Shown: one piece after another, positions 55,959 to 64,000 of the stretch
Layout: every line of letters begins with the position of its first letter
Position numbering within the stretch: the first letter of the stretch is position 1
DNA from: Closterium sp. NIES-65
Lineage: Eukaryota; Streptophyta; Zygnematophyceae; Desmidiales; Closteriaceae
Length of the DNA stretch: 64,000 nt
Assembly: GCA_948144175.1 (NCBI GenBank)
Contig: CANXME010000553.1
Span: 682,001-746,000, forward strand
Direction: 5' to 3'
Program-made: the position numbers and the translations under genes
The notes under the pieces: generated by a model
Seen by the model: only the letters and a program-made list of their open reading frames with translations
What the model was told of the DNA's origin: nothing
Database searches by the model: none

Positions 55959-58192
55959 TGCTCCTGCTTCTGCTGCTGCTGCTGCTTCTTCCGCAGGCTG
56001 GTTCGACCCAGCCAGCTGGCGAGAGAGCCAGAGCGCCTGTGCCCATGCGCGTTCCCATGCACGCTGCCACGCACCCTGCCATGCCAATGGGCCCCACCAG
56101 CGTGGGGTGGATGGGCAGCAGCAGCACCCACACTGGCTGCCTGATAGCGCCCTGACTCTGCTGCCACGAGCCTACCCCTCGCCCCACCAGCCTCACCGTC
56201 GGCAGCATGAGCACCAGCAGCTGTGGCGAGGATAGAAAAGGAGGGGCTCTTACGCAGAAACTCACTGCTTGGCTTTAATGATGTTGACTGCCCCACTGAC
56301 GTTGACCGCCCCACAACACGGGCAGAACGGAAATTTTGGTCCTCGGAGGACGCAGCTGTGGTGCAAGGGGAACGTGGAGAGGCGTGGGTGGTGATTGGCT
56401 GGGAGCTGGGCGGCAGAGTCAAGAGAACGTTCTCTGGTTTGATGTCTCGATGTAAGATGCCCCGTTTGTGGCAATACGCCACCGCTGCAGCGATCTCATA
56501 GACTATCCACGCTGCTTCGTCCTCCCACTCCTGCTGCCTCCTCCTCCCCTCCTCCGTCATCCCTCCATACACCACCGCTCTACTGCTCTCTCCCCCTCCC
56601 GCTCCTGCTGACTCAGCTCCTGCCGACGTGGACAATCCTGCAGCCCCTGTGGCCGGCGAGAACCCCGCATTAGTTCGCCCCGCGAACGACGCCGCAGCAG
56701 CCGCTGCTGCCTCCGCGAGTTGCGCTAGCTCGCCCGTCGATGCAGACTTCTCCATGCCCTTTCCCGTCAGCGCCTTTCGCGGCACCCAATCAGCTTTCAG
56801 CTGCGACGCCACGGAATCTTCGTCCTCCTGCTCCGTACCATCGTCCTCAATCCTTTCACTCTCTCTACCACTCTCCCCCAATCTTTCTTCGTCTCGCATC
56901 CTATGCCGCCAATCGCGGCCTGCTGAATCAGTCCCTTCCAGCGCCTCCACCCCCTCGTTCGGTCCGCCTTCTTCCTCCGAGTTCGATTCCCACGTCGCCG
57001 CCTGATACCATCTGTGAGGACTGCTCTCCGCATCTGACGCCACTCCCGTCGCCGGCGGTGACGGCGAGGCGTTTCCGGAGTCTGCGGGAAGGAAACCGAC
57101 AGGCGAGCGATCCCCCCCGGCAGCGAAGCGCGCTGAGGGTCGAGCGACTTGGTAGGAGTGCAAGGGGCACGGGGTAAAACCCGAAGCCGGAATTGCGGTG
57201 GAAGAGGCGGCGGGAGAAACAGCGGCAGGAGAAACGACGGCAGGGGCGGCGGCGGCGGCCAAGGTGGCGACTTGGCCGCGGCGGCGTTTCTCGAGGAATT
57301 CGGCGAGCGAGCCGCCGCGGCAGAGCTGCATGACGATGTGGAAATGCTGCCGGCCCTCCACCACGGATAACACCTGCACCACGTTACCCTGCCCCACAGT
57401 ACCCTGCCCCACAGTACCCTGCCCCGCTGCTAGTGCATCCGCCGCCCCAAAATCTACAGCGCCTTCCGCCACAGAAGCTACAGCCGCTTCGGCTAAAACG
57501 GTTTGACTTGCGGATACGATCCGATCCGGCTCGTCATCCTGACCGGCTGTAGTAGCCGACCCGAGCATGAGGCTGATTTCAGCTTCCGATTCGACCAGTC
57601 GCTGCTGCCGAGCCACATCAGCCTCGGTCACCTTGGTTCGGATTAGCGACGGAAGGGCGCTCTGGCGCGCTTTAGGGATGCTCTTAATGGCGACGCGGCT
57701 GCTCGTGGCGCGATCTACGGCCTCGTAGACGGAGCCGAACCGGCCGCTGCCGATTCGGCGAACGATGGAATAACGCGATCGGATGCTGCCTTTCGTGATG
57801 GTTTGTAACGAATTTTGATTGGCGGGGAGGTTTCTATCCTCGATTGTAGCCATATCGTTTAGGTCTTGCGGCGGTTTCTCGTTTGGTTCTGCTGGCGTGG
57901 ACGCGGGTGGAGGAGGGCGAGGGAGAGGGAGAGGAACGCAAGCGAGGGGATATGGGACGGAGGAGTCTAACGCAGCGCGAGAGACCACCGATGCCGTCGC
58001 ATGGGCATCAGATTGGAATGATACCTGCACGGACCGGCTCGACGGCGTGTCGTTATGAGAGTGAAATGCCTGAAGCGGCTGGAAGGCCTCTGGAGAACCG
58101 GTTCTGACGGAATCAACGTCCGCCATGACTGCGTGCGGCGGGCCGCGGTGCGCGTCGGTATTGCAGATACCTCTCTTCCCTACGTAATACAT
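55313..58192 (-). CDS. Ser/Thr protein kinase with two very long catalytic-domain inserts
   Basis: An uninterrupted frame of 959 codons. Met23 (58126, MADVDSVR) is an alternative start. Landmarks: Gly loop GSGRFGSVYEA (about 148), VAIK Lys170, helix-C Glu near 204, catalytic loop HRDIKPEN (581-588), DFG 827-829, GSPAYVAPE (847-854) and DVWGIGICLYMVLSG (866-880). The full set of catalytic residues suggests an active enzyme of the CAMK/CDPK-like class; the activation-loop text resembles plant PEPKR2. About 255 residues (300-555), acidic and Ala/Ser-rich, sit after the hinge (LCRGGSLAEFL), and about 230 residues (593-822) with a poly-Gln run sit between catalytic loop and DFG. No EF hands or membrane segment seen. 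Parts of the inserts could be introns that happen to stay open. Confidence 0.85.
55896..55990. repeat. CTG/CAG run in the kinase gene
   Basis: An imperfect CTG array on the plus strand, read as poly-Gln (with Lys and Glu) on the minus strand at kinase residues about 736-766. Confidence 0.9.
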
Positions 58193-60016
58193 TCTGGCTT
58201 TGAGGCTAGTGTAGCATCGTACGGAAGCTCCAAGCAGGTTGGCTGGGGGAATGGTGCTAGGTAAGGACGCGATCCTGCGATCGATCCTGCGCAGGATCGA
58301 ATGTTTTAGGAGTTTAAAATGGTATTGAAAGATTCAAATGCTTTCAGCAGAGATTCAGTACGGTTGATTCAGCGATCCTGCGATCAATCGTTCAAAATTG
58401 CTTGAGGCGCCGCGTGGTAAGGGTGTGATGGTGGCTTGTGAGAGGAAGGAAAGGATGGTGCTTGTGGTGCAGGTTCAGAGAAGAGACCCTAGTCGCTGAG
58501 ATTCCCTGGCAGCCCTGTCTACTTTGATTGGGCCACGCTGCCATTTCAGGGTGGAACATTCCTTGTACTACAACCCAATTCTGGTTTCATCCCGATTCAA
58601 TGATTCCTCCCAGAACGCACCCACTGGTGTGACTTGGCATCGCGACTCGATTGGTCTGTCGCATTGAGCACGCACGATCACTCGATGTGTCCCAAGTCAC
58701 GGCAGATCCAGCCAACCATTGTGAATCCCTCGATCGCACCCGTTCATCCGGACGGCGTACAGTACAAAGCTGGAAGCCAACCATGCAATTTGCTGGTCCA
58801 AGTCAGCATGCCTACGCTGTCCTGAAGGAGTATCCTGACGACGTGGCGACGAACATGTGTCGGTGAGGTGATGCCATGACGACAGCAACTTTGCATTTCG
58901 GTTGTGGAGAAGCTTCCCGTCATAAACTCTACCTATAGACAACTAGGATCACGATATTAGAATGTTCTAATGCGCGCACCGTAATCTCATATATTGCTGT
59001 TTTGCTTACAGTTTACAGCTTTCTAGAAAATGCAGATTTGCACGAAATTGCCAAGACGAGTGTTGTCTCCGCTATTGGAACAGACGGCGGCGGCCCGAGC
59101 CTTTATGCCGTCATACTGTAACGGCTTGCCTGATTACAGCGGTATTTTCGGCGGCGTCGCCTCGACTGCGGTTCGGCAACAAACCATTGAGACCTCACTT
59201 TTGACACTGCTCTACCTTCGTAACTAGGAGAACCACCATGATATATCCAAATGTAACACGTCAAAACATGATAATACCGAGGGAATGGCCCTCGGGCAGG
59301 GACCTAAAGAAAAAACAGTCGCGAAGACAATGGCATTGTCAATTGACCCTATGCAGATGTCATGTCAACAGATCTCACGTTCCCAACCACTCGCAGAGAA
59401 TTCGTGACGATGCGCGGTCGCCCCAACTGGTCTCGTGCACGGTGTACGAGTCGCAAAATCGACGGCCACGCCTTGGTCGTTCAAGCTTTGTTTCCTCCCC
59501 TTCTGTTCGGTAATTACCAAGCCAGTGCCGTGGCTCACCTGCTTGCTTGGGGTTGCGCCGAGCGCGCACATCATTGTCCCAACAAATTCATTCCCACCAA
59601 TCGTGGTGCAGAACGATGAAAGAGGCTTGGTTTACAGGACCTTCTCATACACAGACAGAGGCACGGATTAGGTTAGGTTGCTCTGTTGATGCTTGTGGTT
59701 CCTGGTTCCCTTCAACGACACATGTTAGAGCACAGAAGAATGGTGAGTAGGTTTACTCGTATATATATTAGAAGCCTTCTCAGTCACACCACCTGGTGCT
59801 TGCACCAGTGTCTGTTCATTCCGTCCGCTCGTAAATCCTGGTCAGGGAGTTGTGTTCCTCTACGTCCTAGTTCTTTATGTACCGTGGATATAGCTTATCA
59901 ACAGAGTGTTGGGCAGGATCTAGGCAGAATCTACTATAGTAACGTGGGTGTCGCGTCGTGCATTCTAGCCACAGCTCCCTGTCGCGTAAATCATCAGCAT
60001 TGCGGGAACTCATCCG
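58193..60016. other. Spacer between the kinase and the orphan ORF
   Basis: Contains a 20-bp palindrome (58281-58300) and GATCCTGCGATC repeats (near 58271 and 58375) just upstream of the kinase. The remainder shows only short ORFs with no domain. Confidence 0.5.
58281..58300. promoter_or_regulatory. Perfect 20-bp palindrome upstream of the kinase gene
   Basis: TCGATCCTGCGCAGGATCGA equals its own reverse complement. A partial copy, GATCCTGCGATC, lies immediately before it (58271-58282) and another near 58375. It is about 90 bp upstream of the first kinase ATG; a dimeric-factor site is possible but unproven. Confidence 0.35.
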
Positions 60017-60787
60017 TTGCAATCTTTCACCGTAACTATGGCCGTAGCATCCGTCGCATGCGAGTCAGCATCCGTTCGTCTGGAGCCTCCCAGTCTGGCA
60101 GCACCATCAGAACTGCGCTTGTCAGGAGTTGAACCCACGCCTGTCGTAGAAACCCCACAAGACCAACACCACGCCGGCATTTCGGGTCTCGACGCATCCC
60201 TTGCGATCCTCAGCTCCGCTCACGCCGCTCTCTTAGACTCCCCGTGCGGGTCCTCCCTATCCGCACTCTCGTTCTCCGTCGCCGTCTCCCTAACCCAGGC
60301 CCTGCACAACGGGCTATGCGCGTCCGGCAAGATTCGAACCCACGTCTCCCAGTTCATTCTCGAGTGCCTGGAGGATATTGAGGCGGAATTGCCGCACATA
60401 CATGCGCCCCCCGTCGACTGCTGGGAATGGGACCTCGTCGCAGGCCCCCTGCCTGTGCTTGCCACTCACCATCCTGACTCAGAGTCGCCGTCTTACGATA
60501 ACGGTCAGGCTATCAGGCCGTCGAGATCGTCGTCGCTGTCTAAGACGGCGTCGAATGCGGCGGTGCGGGCGGAAGGCGCGTCGCGGGGTCTGCGCGTGCA
60601 GTGGCTGGACGAGGCGAAGGGCGCGGCGCTGGCTGCCGTCAGGGAATTCCGTCGCTGGTGCGTGACGCGGGGAATTGCGGGTTGTGCGCGGATTAGGTGG
60701 TTGAAGGGAGCGGGTTCGGATGCGGGGAACTCGCTGGTGCGGGTTGGCCGGTGTGGGGGAGGCAGGGGTGGAAAGATTAGCGGATGA
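60017..60787 (+). CDS. Unrecognised single-exon protein, 256 residues
   Basis: I do not recognise a family. The frame is GC-rich with plausible codon use; Met at 60017 or 60038 (MAVASVACES) could start it. The middle (about residues 57-130) is Ala/Leu/Ser-rich and probably helical (LDASLAILSSAHAALL, LECLEDIEAELPHI). A Ser-rich segment follows, then a basic Arg/Lys/Trp-rich C-terminus (REFRRWCVTRG, CARIRWLKG). No signal peptide or membrane segment is evident. A host gene is more likely than chance given the length and composition, but it could be one exon of a larger gene. Confidence 0.45.
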   Translation: MQSFTVTMAVASVACESASVRLEPPSLAAPSELRLSGVEPTPVVETPQDQHHAGISGLDASLAILSSAHAALLDSPCGSSLSALSFSVAVSLTQALHNGLCASGKIRTHVSQFILECLEDIEAELPHIHAPPVDCWEWDLVAGPLPVLATHHPDSESPSYDNGQAIRPSRSSSLSKTASNAAVRAEGASRGLRVQWLDEAKGAALAAVREFRRWCVTRGIAGCARIRWLKGAGSDAGNSLVRVGRCGGGRGGKISG

Positions 60788-61295
60788 GAGTGCGTGCGGT
60801 ATGGTCTGGCTAGGTTGTGCGGTATGGTCTGGCTCGGTTGTGCTGGTATGGTCTGGCTAGGTTGCAATGCGTGAGGCTCGACGCTTCAGTACGACTTTGC
60901 TCTCCCACTTCATTTTTCCAAGTACATGGAGAATTGTGGATCTTAATATTGTGTTCCCCCGCATATTTGTCTCCCCTGTCTCTGCAGTGATCATGAAGCC
61001 GCCGCGATGGGCTACCGTACCGAGTCGTGCTATATCGAGGATAGTTCCTGCAGCTGCTCGCTCCAATAACACCATTAGTCATTAAGATAGGACGGGTATA
61101 CTCGTTGTCGTAATTACACCCGCGTTCCCCATCCGTTCACATAATAAGGGGTTGATTTCTACATGTCAGTTCATTAGGGCTTCATAGCAGCACTGCTTTT
61201 ATGATTCCTGGAATAGTAAATGCATGTACTGTGGGAATTACTCTTCCCACGCAAATGCTGCTGTACATCTGAACTTATACATCTCATGCGAATCG
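60788..61295. other. Spacer with a short tandem repeat
   Basis: About three copies of a 23-25 bp unit around GGTATGGTCTGGCTAGGTTG run from 60796 to 60862. The rest probably holds the 3' flank of the DUF716 gene. Confidence 0.6.
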
Positions 61296-62863
61296 TCACA
61301 TCTCAATTTTACCACCTAGCAATGCGGCACTTTCATTCTCCAAGTTGACAACAGCATGAGTGAGGGGCACCTTAGGACCTGCTGTTGCTGCAACTGCTGC
61401 TGCTCCAACCTGCACATCTTTTTCCCCGTTCACGTCAATCCCGGCTTCAATGTTCCCGGAAGCAGCTTCCTTCTGAGATGCCTCGACGTTAGGAGATAAT
61501 GCAAGGATGTAGTCTATGGACGAACGGGGGGCGTTCCGAGCAGCCCTGGCATAGAGAGCAAGGGCGAGGAGCATGGTAAAGACGAGCACGGCAATAAAAA
61601 GAATACCTGCGAGCGCAACACCCAGGTGCTCCTCCGCTTCCGTCTCACACTTAACCATCTTATAATCGACATTGCGACAACCCGGTAAGTGGAGCACTCC
61701 ATAGAGGAAAAGAGACATGGTCCAGAGCCAGAGGCCTTGGAAAAGAAACCCCGAGAAAAACATTGCATCGAGGAGGAAGCAGGAGGGGAAGGCGGCAACG
61801 AGGAGCGCAAGCAGGAAGCAGATGACGGCAGCGAGTGCTTGGAAGAGGTGGAAGCGAGGCTCGAGGCCCTTGTGGGAGATGGAGTGGAAGGTGGTGAGAA
61901 TGGCCTCGCTGAAAAAGCCGATGGCGTAGATGATGTGCAGGGAGCCTGGTGGGAGAGGCAGGAGACTGGGCATGGAGGTGGTAGGAATGAAAGTGGGGGA
62001 GAGGGGTGGGTGAAGGAGGGGAAGAGGGAGGGGTACGGGGGTGGGGGGAGGGGGGATTTAGAAATGTCAGGAAGATTGGGAGGTTTCACAGGTGAGACGG
62101 GAAGTAGAAGGGAGGTTTGGAGTATGACATGAGAAAGATGGAACTATGCGGACTATATTCATAAATTAGCACTGAGATTCGGCAGATACAGAGCTTCAAA
62201 TCAATCATCCATTCCGAAATTTTATCGTACAACTTTCCTTGGTCTCACCTGCTTGTGTCATGGACATAGAAGATGAGCCCTATAGTAACGAAGACAGCAA
62301 AGAGCAAGGCGTGCTGCGGTGAGGAACGAAAGGGGTGCAGGACGAACGGAGGGAGAAGGAAAGAACACATGTTGCAGCTCAGAATGTGAAACAAGCAATG
62401 CATACTGTTACATGGAAGGCGAACCAAGCACAACATGGTGCAGTGTGGTTCAAGGATGTGCTGAAAGAGAGTCAGTTCAAGGTGCAGCGTCTCTACAACA
62501 AAGGATCTGACACTTCCTCAAGCTCACACGCAACGAACTTGAGAGCATCTCGAAACGTGAAAATGAAAAACAAGAAGCACGAGAATCTTAAGAACTCACC
62601 TCGAATTGAATTATTTCAAATCTATGCTCAAACGCGGACAGCAGTCCCAGCAGCAGCCCTTCCATGAGCTGCGCGAACGCCCCGCAGATGAGTACGTACA
62701 CCACAAGCCGCACCCAGTGTCCGCGAATCGGCACCGGATGCCATGCACGCGCCACGTACGCGTGCGGCGCGGCGAGGTAAGCGCGAATGGCGCAGAAAAG
62801 GTTCCATGAAGCGAAAATGAGCATGACCGTTCCTGCGCACGTGTGACCGAGGAAGGACCCCAT
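61296..62863 (-). CDS. DUF716/TMEM45-family multispanning membrane protein
   Basis: Three minus-strand exons (62863-62600, 62313-62249, 61965-61296) join in phase at GT/AG sites to give 332 residues. The start MGSFLGHTCAGTVMLIFASW matches the family's GHxxPG-like opening with the first membrane helix. The family core follows: QFEHALLFAVFV, LPPGSLHIIYAIGFFSEA, HSISHKGLEPRFHLFQ with conserved His residues, FLFQGLWLWTMSLFLYG and a last helix (LAGILFIAVLVFTMLL). About six to seven membrane segments are visible; the C-terminal 60 residues are soluble. Plant members are reported in virus-response screens, but the biochemical role is unknown. The exon-3 acceptor ATGCCCAG is inferred from frame and homology. 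Confidence 0.85.
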
Positions 62864-63655
62864 TCTCGTCCGTCACAGTCACAGGTGATCGTCACCCTTG
62901 TGACCGCCACGCTAGTGTCGTCTAAAAACAAGCTGACTGAAAATCCGAACCCTGTGGCACGCGATAGCACCAGTAGGCTTGTTTCGAGACGTCACCTGCT
63001 ACGAACGCGGGTTTCTAGCAGCTCAAATGGTGAGTCGAAGTCACGGTGATGGAGTTTTGAGTTGAGACTCCAAGATTGAAATACTATGGTGGCAGCAGAG
63101 AAGAGAGCAGAAGCGTGATTCAGGCCGACACCGAGGACCGCTAGCACGGTGTCGATATCTGCCAGTAAGTGCTCATTGTGACTCGTGAAGCGCCTTGGGT
63201 GCAATAATGGCACCATGGTGCTTCCGGTACAGTAGCAGTCAGTCCAAGTCAGCGGTGACCTATTCGACAGGGAACGACTCGTGCGTGTGGTTGCAAATAT
63301 CGGAAGCAGTGGACAACGTTGAGCAGCATCGCTGGTTTTGACTCTTGATTCTTGAACAGTGGATTCCAGGCCGTGTGCTGCTCCATTCGAGTTCGGTTTT
63401 TGCCCGCTGACTTTCTATGGAAGAGCTGAGAAGTAGGCGGACAGCAACCAGCTCCCTAGGAACCTGCTTGTTGCTCCTAGGTCCAACCAACACCCACCGA
63501 CACTCTCAGACTCCCATGGATTCCACAAGACTCACTCGCGCACACCCCAGATACCACAGATGCGAATTGATAAGTCTCTGGTTGCGTGGGGTGTCTGCTG
63601 GAGCCTTGGAGGTTGGGATGAGGCTAGGGATGTGAGATGGTTTCAGGTTGGCTCT
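62864..63655. other. Spacer upstream of the DUF716 gene
   Basis: Probable promoter of the minus-strand DUF716 gene at the left. I see no gene or element elsewhere. Confidence 0.5.
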
Positions 63656-63660
63656 GATAG

Positions 63661-63991
63661 TGTTACGAGTGCAATTGAGTGAACGAGCGAGAATTGCACT
63701 ATCGAAGCAAGAGTACAATGAGCGAAGGTATGAGCGAAGAATATATAGCGAAACTACAGTGGTAACGGTAATGGTCGCGCGACGAGCCTGGGACTGAGGT
63801 TGGGAACGTGTCGAAGCGTAGGCCCGGAGCGCGGGTTACCAGTCGAGCCGTGAGGTCGGGATGCGATGTGCGAAAATGGCGGGATGATGAATGATGCGAT
63901 GGTTGTGAGTGGTAACGGTGCTGACTGAGGTGCTACAGTGATGTACGCGTTGAGCAGAGATGCGAAGTAAGGGAAAGGGAATTTCCTTACA
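63661..63991 (-). repeat. LTR of the Gypsy-1 family, probably a solo LTR
   Basis: The 331-bp stretch runs from TGTTACGAGTGCAATT to ATTTCCTTACA, the inverted form of the Gypsy-1 LTR ends and close to its net length. GATAG occurs on both sides (63656-63660 and 63992-63996). With no element body next to it, LTR-LTR recombination leaving a solo LTR is the simplest reading. A nine-base match to a tRNA-Met primer site on its left keeps a 5' LTR of a decayed element possible. Confidence 0.75.
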
Positions 63992-64000
63992 GATAGAAAA

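Noticed and set aside
61689-62132. Plus-strand Glu/Gly-rich ORF opposite the DUF716 gene
   Set aside because: Antisense shadow of exon 3 and its preceding intron, which encode hydrophobic segments on the minus strand.

Overview
This is nuclear DNA from a eukaryote with spliced genes, long low-complexity proteins and heavy retrotransposon load. The plant-type NEDD8-conjugating enzyme, a plant-style DUF716/TMEM45 membrane protein, a plant-type alpha/beta hydrolase, a MYB-like gene family, and Gypsy, Copia and DIRS-type elements side by side point to a streptophyte green alga. A zygnematophyte such as Closterium is my best guess, but that is inference from style and not a match I could run.

Layout. 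1-5.4 kb: two tandem members (A, B) of a MYB-like regulator family; both carry in-frame stops and B has an in-frame 34-bp minisatellite. 5.7-25.2 kb: a nest of elements. A Gypsy element (Gypsy-1) has a small TTA-duplicating MITE in its 5' LTR and two Copia elements in its body (Copia-1 plus strand, apparently whole, identical LTRs; Copia-2 minus strand, broken). 27.0-30.7 kb: copy C of the MYB-like family, the only intact one; I could build a four-exon model for it with a single MYB repeat. The Gypsy nest therefore split an older A-B-C tandem array. 31.3-37.0 kb: a tyrosine-recombinase (DIRS/PAT-like) retroelement with split direct repeats and three open frames.

37.8-42.1 kb: two minus-strand host genes, the RUB/NEDD8-conjugating E2 (UBC12/RCE1, five exons, complete) and a membrane-anchored alpha/beta-hydrolase-like protein whose nucleophile serine is glycine. 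42.7-55.1 kb: a second Gypsy element (chromodomain-bearing) interrupted by Copia-3, with clean target duplications for both. 55.3-58.2 kb: a minus-strand Ser/Thr protein kinase whose catalytic domain is split by two very long low-complexity inserts. 60.0-60.8 kb: an unrecognised plus-strand ORF. 61.3-62.9 kb: a three-exon minus-strand DUF716/TMEM45 gene. 63.66-63.99 kb: an LTR of the Gypsy-1 type with a GATAG target duplication, probably a solo LTR.

The host genes do not form a pathway. The shared theme is expansion: simple-sequence coding repeats in host proteins, tandem-repeat leaders and linkers in the Copia elements, and repeated nesting. I did not find a clearly new biological system. 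The most unusual items are the frame-preserving minisatellite in gene B, the exon-2 echo fragments in gene C, the split kinase, the Ser-to-Gly hydrolase, and the recurring LREW motif in the Copia polyproteins.
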